DNA of 64,000 nucleotides from Lunularia cruciata (taxonomy: Eukaryota > Streptophyta > Marchantiopsida > Lunulariales > Lunulariaceae): positions 67,992,552 through 68,056,551 of the forward strand of contig OX419756.1 of the NCBI GenBank assembly GCA_948567375.1, written 5' to 3'. Made by a program: the position numbers and the translations under genes. Below the pieces are notes generated by a model. The model did no database searches and was not told where the DNA came from. It saw only the letters and a list, made by a program, of their open reading frames with translations. This document shows positions 22,705-34,900 of the stretch, one piece after another. The number at the start of each line of letters is the position of its first letter. Within the stretch, counting starts at the first letter, position 1.

Positions 22705-24543
22705 ATGGATCGCTTGAAATTTGAGGCTGTACCGGTACTGCTTCTTCTGGCTTCTCTACTCCTGTACAGTTTCGAGCCGGTAGTTGCTCAATGTTCTGGC
22801 TCGGTGACTCTGACTGCTGATGGGAGTCCAACTGCGTTCGAAAAATGTGCGTCCCTTCCAGTATTGGGATCTTCATTAGCGTGGACTTTCAATGCTACTA
22901 CAAGGAATTTTAAATTTGCATTCCAAAGCACGCTTCCGAAAGGTGGCTGGGCAGGGTGGGGATTCAATCCAACCGGCACGGGCATGATCGGTGGTAGCGC
23001 GTTGATTGCCTTCAGCGCTTCGAATGGAAGCAACGTTCTGCCTTACAAGCTTAATGGTTCCCCCAGCCCACCTGGGGCGATCGATATGGAAATCATAGGA
23101 GACCCGTCTGTGCTTATCGATGAAGCAGCTGAATCAGTCGTCTTCGGTGCCACTCTCAGGCTTAAAGAGGGCCAAACTGTTTTGAACCAGCTCTGGAATA
23201 CAGGAGACAGTGTAACTAATTTCACCCCTGCAGCTCATGATCTCGGTGGTTTGCACTATGAGAGCTTCAATACTCTTGATGTCACACAGGGGACCATCAC
23301 TGCTGCTGAAGCCCCTCATAAGAAGCTTAAAGATGTAAGTGCCCCAGTTCAATCAGATCTGAATCACAGCTTTCATGTCTAGACTTTATAGAACTACGGG
23401 ATTTCGAGTATTTAGATTGAAGTGCTGTGTGTGCTATGGAGTAGAATTGACAGGTTTGATTTTATGTGTGCAGAACCACGGAATTATCAACGCCTTGGCT
23501 TGGGGCACTTTATTCCCCATCGGTGTCATGGCGGCCCGCTACATGAGGCCCTTTAAGATCTTCAATCCCTTGTGGTTCTACATCCACGTTGGGTGCCAAC
23601 TGTCCGCGTATGTCTTGGGAGTAGTCGGCTGGGGAATGGGGTTGAGGCTCGGGAGCTACTCTGTTGCTGACAACAAGAAGCATGCCAACATTGGTATCGC
23701 ACTTTTCACCCTGGCGACTCTTCAGGTATGAAACTCGCTTTCTATCAACTCTATTTCCGTCGTTGTCAATCTGCTCTTCCCACCGATTATACCCAAGGAC
23801 TCCATTACCTGTTGGCACGTTTACATTCTGACAATTTAGTCTTGCTGCAGCATTACCTCCAGTGAAATCATCAGGTCTGTATGCATCCAAAGCCTTTCTT
23901 GTTTGGCCAACTACTCTCTCCGGCTAGAAATGTTGAGGATCATGGGATTCTGATACTGGACAAAAAATGATGGACTTCTCTCAGAAGTTTCAAAGACCTT
24001 GCCTGCCAGTGCTAAAGAAAACCGTATTTGTCGGAATTCTTTGTCGAATGAACTTCAGTCCCCGGAAGAAACAAATTTGGCAGTACACTTCAGGAGACAA
24101 ATGAAAATCACATCCAGAACTATCCCGAATGTTGAACACTCGTTCACTTCTAATCTTTTGTCCAATTCCATTGTTATTTGCAGATCACAGCGCTGGTAGT
24201 GAGACCCAATCCGGAACACGAGAAGAGGAAGTACTGGAACGTGTACCATCATTCGGTTGGATTTGCCATCATCATCTTGGGCGTTATCAACATTTTCGAG
24301 GGTATTGACCTTTTGAACCCTGAGAAAGGGTGGAAAACTGCTTACGTTGCCATTTTGTGTACCCTCGCTGTGATCGCGTTGATCTTGGAAATCACCACTT
24401 GGGGAGCTTGGTGGTACTACAAGAAGGGCCGAATCCCAGCTAGGAAGCTTGCCGCAGAGGAAGGGAATGTAAACGGAACCAGGCCTCCCGTTTATGGTGC
24501 AGACAATGCCAACCAACAGTGGGTGCGCGAACCACAAATGTAA
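22705..24543 (+). CDS. Cytochrome b561 and DOMON domain-containing protein, three exons
   Basis: The likely product is a membrane electron-transfer protein of the plant CYB561-DOMON (AIR12-related) family, which passes ascorbate-derived electrons across a membrane through haem b. Exons are 22705-23334, 23474-23725 and 24184-24543; introns (139 and 458 bp) are GT-AG and fall between codons, giving 413 residues, normal for the family. The ATG is preceded by an in-frame TAA at 22696. Residues 1-28 form a signal peptide (VLLLLASLLLYSF). Residues about 45-180 form the DOMON domain with GGWAGWGFNP and GTGMIGGSALIAF (Met94 a likely haem ligand). Exons 2 and 3 encode five membrane segments with four conserved His: 212 (NHGIIN), 248 (YIHVG), 280 (KKHANIG) and 316 (YHHSVG). 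The C-terminal tail is hydrophilic. No defect is visible, so it is probably functional. Confidence 0.93.
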
Positions 24544-26282
24544 ATTCTATTTGATGACTGAGGTCTGCTTCTAGGCCTTCCACTTTGCAGGATTGATAAA
24601 TTATTCATTTACATTCAGGTTGATTGAAATGCAGCGGCTTTTCAATTATTTTGAGAACTCGGTTCTAGTTGACAGCAAAATATCTTCAATATTCAAGTGG
24701 ATATCTGTTTGTTCTCATGGAAGAACAAACAACGTCCGATAAACTTCGATGTAAGTAGAACTAGTCGATCATCAGGTGCTATGGATTTTGTTCACCGGGT
24801 AAATTCTGGAGAGGTTCGGGCCATGAGCTTTGGGACTCCTTGGCTCCTGCCCATGGGTCTGTTATGTTGATGTAGACTGGACATTGGTAAATACCAGTCT
24901 ATGGGAAGTCTCTCGAGGTCAAGGTGTTTATGTAGATAGGACAGTACTTCCAGCTGCATTCGCACATTTCACTGGATACATTAGGTCTCTAGTACTATTG
25001 TTAGAAGCCATAAGGAACAGTTATAGGTACAATTTTGGAAGGAAAAGGGGTAGTCTGAGTTCTCAAGGTGGTAGACTGGCAGGTCGCGAGCTCTTACGAT
25101 GTATAGGTAACATTCTTCTGAGTATCTCATACAATCTCAAGCACATTTTTCTTTCCGATTTCATCCTTGCGTGTCCCACTTTTAAGAATGTTCCCAGGAC
25201 TGTATTATGTGTATACTGCCGTGCCCCACTTCCTATCATCTGAATGCTTTTCCCCGGTTACCGTTCTACATGGTTTTCTCTTCAAGTTTGACTCTGAGTT
25301 CAGGCATGAGGATTTCATGATGCTTTAATCATGCTGTTGACCTCTGAAACTTTGAGAATCCGAAGGCCGTTGGCACGTCTTGGTCATGGTTCGCTTGAAA
25401 TGTTGAAATCTTTTACAAAGACGGTGAGTTGAAATTTGCTACCCACGTAGCAGGAAGTTTGGATTCGTGCTTCTGTAGAGAAATACAGTAGTGGAGGACA
25501 CGATATCACGAAATTTTGAAGAATATTTGCACACTTGCAGGTTTACGCACGCACAAACGACATGGGAGGCTTTCCAACAGGTTTAAACAATTACTCATAT
25601 GAGCATTCTGTAGGTGATTTTTGTCCAAATTGTCAAGTTACTTTGTGTTCTGTTTCTTCAATTTAAGAACTCGTTTATTAAAATTGATACGTAAAGTACT
25701 CGTCGTGGGGTGATCATTAGAGGCAGGTTCCTCGGCTCAGGAAAGGGTAAAACTGTTGCCGAAGAATAAACATATAACTAGCTTTGAACGAGATTGCTTG
25801 TTTGAAAATCAAAGTCTCCAAAGTCGAACGCCGGACAGGGAAAGTGGATCATATCCCAAGAAACACTCCAAAAGCTAGGCTTTTCTTGCAGCGCACGGGT
25901 GTCTGATCCGTGTCGCAGCCAGGAACCTTGAAACACTTTGAAAGTTCTGAAGTTTTAATTTGGAAGACAAAAAGTCTACGTTGATCCCGCGTTTCCATGA
26001 CGAGCATAAATAGCTCATTGACAAGATCCAGGTTCCTTTAATGCTAGTGAGCCATGTACTGGAACTTTTTTGTAGTCTACAACTTGTACTCGGGCTGGAC
26101 CGCGAACCAGCCCTTACGAATACTTCCCTGTTGCGGCACAAAGCAGTACTCATAGTCAACGACGCTTTGACCAAATTCCACGGAATTCAACCAGTTGAAA
26201 ATGCCGCCTCGAGCTGCTGAAATCATATACTTCAGCAGCAACAAGCGGACCTTGTCATAATAAGAGAAGGCGATCGCGTGTG
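24544..26282. other. 3' flank of the DOMON/cytochrome b561 gene
   Basis: The 3' UTR begins at 24544. A GATAAATTATTC stretch near 24594 could serve as a polyadenylation signal, but no canonical AATAAA lies close. The open frame at 24830-25243 has no recognisable similarity, and I see no other gene. Confidence 0.4.
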
Positions 26283-26394
26283 ACAACAAGAAGAAAGAAA
26301 ATGATTCCCTATCAAACCGTACAACCGTACAAGGATAAGACATACGGTAAAATTGGGGGCTACGCCCCAATAGTGTCGGTGAGAGGAATCTGCC
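26283..26394 (+). repeat. Dispersed palindromic repeat, copy 3
   Basis: TTGGGG and CCCCAA arms flank GGCTACG at 26353-26370. Around them lie GACAACAAGAAG, ATCAAACCGTACAA, GACATACGGTAAAA and GAGAGGAATCTGCC, in the same order as copy 1. An ACAACCGTAC duplication makes this copy slightly longer. Confidence 0.75.
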
Positions 26395-27259
26395 TTCGCC
26401 AGAATGGGATTTCAATTGGCGATTCTACAGAACTTTCCGGATTTCTGTAAACTTTTGTACAGGTACCCTTAAACACAGTAAACGATAAACGAATTGGATT
26501 CATTTATGGACGCTGCCTCAAAAGGGGGTTTCACGCTAGACTTCTTACTAATGCAAATTTGACGCGAATTTGAGTTCATTACATTCTACGGGCTCCCCGT
26601 ACCGGTAAAACTTTACATCAGGTTACAATTTCTACTTACTATAAAATTTACTTCGGCTCTGGACATCTCCCCTTAGAACTCAGATAACCCCTGCCTCGTT
26701 ACCCCTAACACTTTTTACAGATTACCGGCACAATTTTCTGGGTGCCCATAAACCTGTAATTGACCCACTAATAGCGGGTTTCAATGTCCGCAGCCGTAAA
26801 TATTTCATAAGAAAACTGGAAGGAGGGCCAGTGACTTTTAGCGGGGTGCCAACGTGAAATGCTCCCAATATTTAACGTGTACATTGCATAGCCATAGACC
26901 GGCTATGGTCCATGTTTTCAAGAACCCATAATTGATAACCCGAGTCAGAGGGATTATGGAACCTCCCGTAAATATTCATTATATATATTAATTAAATTTG
27001 AAATCCTTTCGCAAGGGTTGCTCCTGTAGATGTGAGATTTTGAAATGTTTCATTTCCTTACTCCTCGTTCCTTGGTTCCCTTGACCCGGGGAGGCTACAG
27101 GTCCTTTCTGACTTTTGGTTGTTATTAATTTTTTGATTTTTTTCCTCCCAAAAGCACACATGTATACTTCTTGTTCTAGTTGATACTTGTAGATGATGCA
27201 ATTTAGGTTTATGGTGGTTGTGAGAATGCACCTACAAACTTGGGTTGGAATTTGAGTTT
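26395..27259. other. Nothing recognised
   Basis: No coding or RNA similarity. The sequence turns AT-rich near 26990, marking the end of the gene island. Confidence 0.4.
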
Positions 27260-28700
27260 ATTTCATTCAGAATGCTCCAACTTAGTACCCGGAAACTGTT
27301 AGAAAGAGAATTGAAAAGGTACATGTGTGTTAAATTTGCTGATTTTAAGAATAACGTAGAGGAATGGTGTGAGGATGAGTGGGTCTGGGATGTCAAGGAT
27401 TGGAGCTAAGAAGAGGAGGACATGGAATACAGATATGCTTTTGAAATGGTATGGATTTATCCACAAAAGGCAATATTTGAAGTAATATCATGAAGTACAG
27501 AGTTTGTATTTAAAAAAAAGGTGTGCTTGATCCTATGGCATTTAAACAACTAGTGAGAATGGATATATGCTCCTTTGGTACTTTAGTGAATTCACCCAAA
27601 GAGCACACTATCTTCAAAAGAAGGGAGGATCCAAGAAGATCTCAAACACAAGTGTGGTTGCAAGTTGCATTAGCACTGAATTGATTTGGACATAATGAAA
27701 ATGGAACTTGTGTTGCCAAGGAATGAACTTATGTGAAATTAGTTCAAGATCCACAACCGAATTTACTCAAACTATAATCACTACCATATTGTCTATTCTT
27801 AGAAAGGAAGTGCAATGTCTAGGGAGTGAGGAGAGGGCTAGAATTCCATCTGTGTTTGCAAAGAAAGGGTTTCCAAGGTATGTAGTGGGTGGCATGCTCC
27901 TTCCTTTGGCAAAACGGCCCACTATTGATGGGGAAGTTTACTTCAAGAGAAAGGGGTCATCATACTCAATCAATGCTCAGGTGATCTATGATGGCAAGAG
28001 CAGAATTATCCACTTCTTGGTAGGTAAACATAATTGTATATTCAGAGCATTGGTTTTGAATTTGAGGATATTGAATATTGACATTTATGTCTAATGGTGA
28101 TTAAAGATTGATTAATGAGTGGGTGGCTAATGACCGGTGTGACATTTTCTCAAGAATGCCCAATTCTTGTTGTGATATGGCATGTTTAAAAATGTCATAG
28201 GGTTTGATCAGACCTAAATCACAAAGGCACCTACATAGCATTTGAAAGCCAATAGTATTTAATAGGAAATGTCGGAATGTGCCAATGAGTCATCTTGTAC
28301 CTTTGTTCAAACAAGCTAACATGCAAGAAAAGAAGATTTCAACCAGTGTGTGGCTCAAACAAGGTCTTCAAATGAACATTGCATTGGTTTACTGAAAGCA
28401 CATTAGTACTCTTTGTGGGAGTTGAGGGTTCAACTAAAAACCATGAAATGTAACTCCTATCTTTTCTAATAGATATCCACATGTGTTATATTGCACATCT
28501 TTTCAATTAACAGATGCATTATGTGGGATGAGGAAGAGGAAATAGTTAGAGATGAAGTCGATGCCCTTCAGTTCATGAGTGTAGGTGCATCAAATCATCC
28601 CCACATGGAGGTTGGTGTTAGGAGCATTAGCTATATCAAAGAAGAAACAATGTAATTAGTTGTAGAGACTCACTTGGCATTAAACCGTGCACCTAGTGGA
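27260..28700 (+). pseudogene. PIF/Harbinger-like transposase relic
   Basis: Blocks of a DDE_Tnp_4-type transposase follow one another across frames. They include an N-terminal FKQLVRMDICSF segment (about 27540-27580), VALALN-FGHNENGTCVAKE (about 27660-27720), and LAKRPTIDGEVYFKRKGSSY (about 27909-27965) with SINAQVIYDGKSRI. The block NEHCIGLLKA (about 28371-28400) carries the third acidic residue, followed by SLWELRVQLKTMK. The region that should carry the first catalytic Asp (the family's GAIDGT-like motif) is reduced to VVGGML, and several stops occur. Such enzymes move DNA transposons by cut and paste; this one is dead. Terminal inverted repeats were not found. Confidence 0.75.
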
Positions 28701-28779
28701 TATTTGTATGAGCCCTATTAATGAATAAAGTAAAATTGTCTTGCCCAATGATTTTTATATATGGTTGATGAAATCTCTT

Positions 28780-29345
28780 TGCTCAATTTTGAATAGATCC
28801 TCCCATTTGATAGTGTGTTTGCTCACAACATGTGTGGGTTTACTTCTATGGAGTAGGGGCGCTTGTTGGATCATGAGTTGGATCCACCCAATATTGGGAG
28901 TGGATCAGGCAAATGTTGGATTGGTTTTGCTTGGTTGTGGACTAGAGGAATTGTTGGAGCCCAACTCTTTGAGATTATAGGTGTAATTGCCTAACACCTT
29001 CTCCACTACCTAGGTCCACCAAGGTTGGTTAATCTGCCTTGGTTTTTGGATGAATTTTATTAACTAGGTATGGGTCCACTTGGATTTTGAGTGGACTTGC
29101 CCAAGGTGGATATGGATCCACTCAGGTTTGGGTTTCTTTTCACAACTTTTGTGTGGATTTGCTTTTGGTAGGGTGGATGCACTTGGGTTTGGGTAGAATT
29201 TTCCTAGCTTGTGGTTGGGTCACTCAATTCATTGATGTTGTTGCTCATTTACATGCTAGAGTCACACATGTATGTGGATTTGAACTGCTTGTTGGTGTGG
29301 TATTGATGGCAATTATTGTATGCTTGGGGAGGGTTTTGGGCCAAT
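28780..29345. repeat. Degenerate TGGGTTTGG/TGGATTTGC-type minisatellite
   Basis: Short variants of TGGATCCA, TTGGGTTTGGGT, GTGGATTTGCTT and GTGGACTTGCC recur irregularly. They are the reverse complement in type of the CCAAGCAAATCCA array at 53250-53830. Open frames here (28741-28980, 29087-29347) are by-products of the repeat. Confidence 0.5.
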
Positions 29346-29639
29346 AGAGGTGTTCAATGAAGTTAGGGACTTAAGTGCAAGTGCTCCCAATATAGGAGAT
29401 TGTTCATTCATGTGAAGTGGGTATGCTCATTTGGGAAATTTTAAATTTTGATGGGCCTTCATTAGAAGGCAAATTGTGGCGGAACAATCAAAGTCAATAC
29501 CACATAGGACCGGAATTCCCTACAAGTTGGGAAATTAAGATACATAGGACGGGACAGAAGTCAAGAAATCAAGATAGGACTTTCATGCAAAGGAGCAAAT
29601 AGAAATTGGTATTTTAGGATCAAGCTTTGTTCTAGAAGT

Positions 29640-30290
29640 TTAGGGAGAGATGCCATTCATATCACGGAGCGGGTAGAACTTGACCATTTAGAGGGAACCA
29701 AATTTACAAATGGAGCTTGATTCTCAAAAATTGGGAGAGAGGTCATTCCTATAGAGTCCAAGATAGAAATTGAGAGGAGAGAGAGAAGTAGATTCTACAA
29801 AGAGGCCAAGATAGAAATCAAGAAGAGAGAGGAAACTAGACTTTGCAAATAGAGACCATTTTCAAACGTTTGGGGAGAGAGGTCATTCAATGTTTGGGAC
29901 CAAAAAAGAACTCAAGAGTTGTGAGGAGAATATACTCAAAGATCAAAAGATGATATTTATAAATCTTGAGAGAGGCAATTCCTTTAGAGGACCAGACATA
30001 ATTCAAGAGGGAAGTAGACTCTATGAACAAGGATGTATATTTTAAATTTAAAGAGAGTGCATTTAGTGTCTAGGACCACATAGAACTTGAGAGTTGTGAG
30101 TGAAATAGACTCAAAGAACAGAGACAATTTACAAAAATCCTCAAAGGGGCATTTCTCATTGAGGACCAAACATAACTCAATAGTTGTGAACAAAGTACAC
30201 TCTACAAATAGAGATAATTTACAAAACTCAAGAGAGAGGCCATTCCCCTAGAGGACCATATAGAAATTGAGAGGTGAGTTTGGAAATAAG
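29640..30290 (+). repeat. Degenerate tandem array, period about 90 bp
   Basis: Seven units are marked by variants of GAGAGAGG(C/T)CATTCC, with the marker at about 29651, 29741, 29881, 29973, 30057, 30147 and 30238. Most spacings are 84-92 bases, and one is 140. Each unit also contains variants of GAGGACCAAGATAGAA, TTGAGAGTTGTGAG and TAGACTCTACAAA. Function unknown. Confidence 0.75.
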
Positions 30291-30689
30291 GAAACAAGGG
30301 ATCTGCACATTGTGCATTTAGAAAGGCAAAAGATGACAAACATCCCAGATTATGCAAAGTGTTTGGACTCTCCAAAGGAGGACATAGGACATAGGGACAT
30401 AGGGAAGGTTATTGGTTGATTAAATTCAACATTGTGTGTGATGAAATGACCCAAATAAATTTTGCATGGCTCTATAATACCCAAGTTAGAGATGCAATCA
30501 AATGCATTTGTGAGGCAAACCTTGATGCATTGGGTTTGAAGATAAGTGTTGGGTTATAATACCCTAGCCCCAATGTAAGTCCCCGTCTCAATTTACCCAT
30601 TCAAATTTCCTATAGTTTTGGAATTTTACAGCTTTTTCAAGTTTTGCAATTGTTGATTTCTATGGAAGCAATTTAGAACACTAACCCTA

Positions 30690-30850
30690 TTTTTATGAGC
30701 AAACATCCTCCTTTGCAAGCAGATTTGGCTGAGTGAATCTAGCCCGTGCTAAGCAGATCTACCTCTAAAGCAACAAGATCCACCTCTCACTCAAGCGGAT
30801 CTACTATGCAAGAAGATCCCTCCCTTGTGCAAGCAAACCCATTTTCAACA
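30690..30850 (+). repeat. Short array of AAGCAGATCTACC-like units
   Basis: Variants of AAGCAGAT(C/T)T and CAAGAAGATCC recur about every 20-25 bases. The unit resembles the AAGCAGATCC motif at 53.25-53.83 kb. Confidence 0.45.
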
Positions 30851-32929
30851 ATAGATAGAAACATCTTCTATGAGCAATTCCACCCACAAAATTTTTTAAT
30901 TCTTTGCAATCTGCCTTTTTTCCTTGTAGGTTGCTTTGTGTATAGAGTTTGCATGCACATGGGAGAAGGTCACCCACATAGGAATAATACATGGAAAACC
31001 TTCCACTCTAAGGCTTGGGAGCATTCAAGATGCATTTGCTTTGGCAAGAGGTAATATGCCGTAAAGGAGATATGTTCCACACCAATTGATCAAGGAGTGG
31101 TTTCTTGGGAGAGACTTCACACCCAAGAGATTGCCTGCAAATGCATCTATCTAGCATGGAGAGCATTCTTTTAGATGCTCAGTTTGCTTCTTATTCCCAA
31201 TAGGAGGCCAAAGGTGGTACATGGACATTCCATTCTCTATATGACCACAAAGTTGTTGCATGTTGATCAGGACTATGATTGGGCAAAGCTTATATTACCA
31301 ATTTTGGTGGCCAAGATATGGTACTTATAGAAATAGTTGAGGCATCTACATGGTAGGTGGTACAAGATGAGCTTTGTGGATCAGTACTTGACACATTTGT
31401 TCTTTGAGAGCGGGCTTATAGTGAGGACAAGGTCACATATGATCAGCCCGGAGGTGAGCATGCCTATGTCCATGCTTTGGTAAAGGGATCAGCGGAAGGA
31501 GAGAGTGATCATCAATAGGATGAACATAAGGTCAGTTAATGTTTTTATTTTGGTCTTTCTTTATAGATTTTCCTCTCCATTTTGATAGATGCTTTGTTTA
31601 GCACTAACCAATTACATGATGTATATGAGTATTGTACAACTATTGATCAAGAATTATTTATATTGTGTTTGAGCTGAATCCAACAAGGAATCTATAAGAT
31701 TCTTCATCTTTGTTAGATTCTTTTCTTCCTTTACAGATTCACTACAGATTACTCATATCTAGTTGCACATTAGGCATTGATGAAGTTGTTTGTGTTTTCA
31801 TGGAAGCATACTATGACTATTGTGATCCTCACCTCTTTCCAAAGCACACCTTTTTCTTTTTCTTGTAAGGCTTAAATAGAAAGTGTAGAAAGAGTCATTT
31901 AGTAGTAACCAAGATGGGAAGTAAATGGTAGATTACCTTCCACCCCAAGAGGAACTACACCTTCAAGAGGAAGATGACATGGAAGGGATATGCCATGGAA
32001 GAACTAGTGGTAGTAGATCTTGACCAAGGGCAAGAAGCATGGCTCTCCAAGAAGGAAGGTTGTCAGACAAGACAACCTTTGGCAAGGAAACCCTTCACTT
32101 GGGAGATCTTCAAGCTGAAGATAGACCTTTGCCCTTGGATGAAGTTTGGCCATAAAAGTTCCTTGGCTTGAAAGGCACTCTACCTAAAGTTTCATAAATA
32201 AGTATGGCATTAATAGATCAAGAACCACAATTAATTACCATTTCAATTGTATTGACCATTTACATGTGTGAGTAGCAATGGCTCACCAAAGTGCACGCTT
32301 ACCAAAAGTTCATAATGGTTGGACAAACATCTTAAATACCCACTTGGGCTTGGATCCTTTTCACTTTTGCAAAATCAAACTAAGTGAGACTAATTGTGCT
32401 TCTTGCACTCTTGGCAAGAAGTTCTACTTAGACCTTTGAATTTTGAGAGAGTGTGTCTGTGTGAGGAGAGAGAGGAAGCAAGTAAGAGAAGTGGGAATGA
32501 CAAAAGGACAAAAGAGAAAGGAAATGGCTATCCCAATTGCACCAAGGAGAATTCAAAGTGCACCAAAATTTATCATCAAATCCCCAAGATTAATGGAGTG
32601 GGGCATGTATTGTAGATAGGAACTGGTACATAGTAAGAAGCTTGAATTCTTGCTATGGAATTAGGAATTGAGAGATCATGCAATGTTGCATGAAATTAGA
32701 GATAACCATGATCCAAGGCTAGAGAATCTGAGAGTGAACCTCTTTTCTTAGACCAAAGAGTGTTGGGCCCTAGGGGCCTAGCAATTTACCTATGGCATAA
32801 CTCTAGATGGTGTATGGTCTTGGCTAGACTTGGCCATTGAGGCCAAGTTCAAAGCCACTTTTAGAGATAGGAAGACTAAAAATGGTTGGTCTATTCCCAA
32901 TATTAAAGATCCTACAAAGGAGATCCTAG
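30851..32929. other. Leader of the second plus-strand coiled-coil element, decayed
   Basis: Only short frames occur. The piece at 31974-32171 (Lys/Glu-rich, WEIFKLKIDLCPWMKF) may be a decayed N-terminal extension of the following relic. No known domain recognised. Confidence 0.3.
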
Positions 32930-34900
32930 ATGAGTCAATCATGAAGTTATTCAAATCCCAAAAGAACAAATTACCTAAACAATAGCTAGGTGGGTTTCTT
33001 TTGAGTACTTATACCAAGGAATGCTTGTGAATTGGGCAGCAATGTTTTAGGCAAGGGCAAGGAAACTTGTACAAACAATGAATGAGGAAGGAGGAGTAAC
33101 TTTGGTGTCCCTTTTCATCATCCATTTCTACTTGGAAAAGGATTTTCTAACCTTAGAAGAGTACAAGAAGTACCCAATCAATTCTTCCCTATAGGACATT
33201 TTGACAAACCTAAGGAAAGAGCACTCATGGTACAAAAGTACAAAAGTGGAGTTTGCCCACACAAGGAAGTATGGAAGTGAAAGAAGCATATAATACCTAG
33301 GGTTCAAGAGAAAAGGCAGTAGGAGATTGCCACAGAGCCAATACTTTGGAAATGATCTGTGCCTCCTTCAAGGCCAAAGGCAAAAGCTACAAAAGAGGAC
33401 AAGGAGGATCCTTGTGGAGGAAGAAGGGGAGAACAAAGAAGAACATAGGGCCATAGCCAGATCCTACTTCAATAGCCAACAAAAAATCCTTTAGAAGAAT
33501 CATAATATTTTTAGACAAGGAGGTGGTTAAAGATCAAGAAGGTGGAGAAGTACAATCCACCCTAACACAAACTCCACCACAAACAAACAACTTATTAGAG
33601 GAAGAATGAATGCTCACTCTTAGATGATATGATCAAAAAGTATGATACCTTGTTCCCATCCATATGGGAAGTGGAGCTAAGGGAGGAAGGAGTCCTCTAT
33701 GTTGAAGAGGTGCTCAAGGTAGAATGTGCAACCTCCTACTCGGACAAAGAGGATTTTTAGGCCAAAAGTGGAATTTAGGAAGAAGACAATAAGCCAGATG
33801 AAGGGTCATCCAAGACGGAAGTACCGACCACAATAGAATTGGTATCCAATCAATGAGCATCAACTATCTTTGTCAAGATCAAGAGAGACAAGAGTGGACT
33901 CCCAGCTTTGTTCAAAATAGGGAGAGGGGAGATTTTGAGCAAAAAGGAGACTAGACCGGTCATGGTGGTGCCACTTTCACAACTAGTGGTGTACAAAGTC
34001 AGTCTAGCCTTGAAATAAATAGAACAATTCCTCCCCACATACACATAGTCTCACAAGGGATCACCAACCATGTAACTCTCATCAAGCATCTTCATCAAGT
34101 AGTGCCAAGAGTAAACAAAGAGAAGATGAAGGCAAGAAAGGAACTAAAAGAAGTATGTGCCCAAAATTTGGAGGTGGGAAAATGGAGTAATGACTTGGTG
34201 CATGAAGTGGCCAAGCTCAAGGAAGAAAGCTCAAAGAAGATTGCAAAAGAAAGGATGATGAAGTAGAGATGTCTAACTTGAAGGAAGAAGAAACACATCA
34301 ATGACTTAAGTTTGAGGAATAGGTAAAGGCCCAAGCAAAAGAAACTGATGCACTCAAGGAAGAAGCAGAAAAGGTGGGGTGCACTTGTAGCAGCAGACTT
34401 TTTTCATCAAGAGGATCTATGAGTAGCCAACATCCAAGTAGGAAACTTGTGGAGAATATGAAGCAAAAGGAGGAACAAATGCAAGAAGGATATGGTGGCC
34501 ATTCAAGGGGGAAATTGTGGATAAGATGGAGAAAAGTCAAACCCAATTCAATGTGGAGAAGACTACAATTTTGGCAAGGATGGAGATTGCATAGGACCAT
34601 TTGGAAGAGATCACAAAAGAGGGACTTGGTGCTTCCTTAAAGAAATTGAAGGCTTGGGACTCTAGATCCCAAGCAAATGCATTAATCATGAAGACCTACT
34701 TGGATGAGCGCTTGTAGCAATTAGTTGATAAATTACTCAAACACACCTTAAAGAAATTCAAGGATGCCACAAAAGTACTACTAGCAAAAATTGTTTGGGA
34801 CAAGGAGTTGGTAGAATTGTTGATCAAAATTTGTAAAGGCAAAGGAAGTTCCTTGCAGTAGATTTAGGAGTAAGATTATTACAAGCCCAAGGGAAAGAGG
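32930..34900 (+). pseudogene. Coiled-coil repeat-encoded protein, plus-strand copy at 33 kb
   Basis: A single frame interrupted mainly by TAG codons reads FFEYLYQGMLVNWAAMF, then ARARKLVQTM, SLFIIHFYLEKDF and LTLEEYKKY between about 32996 and 33180. This aligns collinearly with FFHKLF, NWARCF, RTRQMVW and HFYLGLNLL of the 8267-10561 copy. An acidic, Lys/Glu-rich linker follows (33400-33840). A heptad-rich segment then begins near 34110 (ARKELKEVCAQNLEVG; VAKLKEESSKKIAKERMMK) and runs to about 34900 with breaks. The layout matches the better copy. No zinc knuckle or enzyme domain seen. Confidence 0.55.

Noticed and set aside
23510-23890. Minus-strand open frame over exon 2 of the DOMON/cytochrome b561 gene
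   Set aside because: It is the reverse shadow of a well-supported plus-strand exon and intron.
24830-25243. 137-residue open frame downstream of the DOMON/cytochrome b561 gene
   Set aside because: No recognisable domain, motif or codon pattern; it looks like a chance frame in the 3' flank.
29640-30290. CRISPR-like appearance of regularly spaced repeats
   Set aside because: Units are diverged, about 90 bp long without unique spacers, and the DNA is plant nuclear; a degenerate tandem array explains it.
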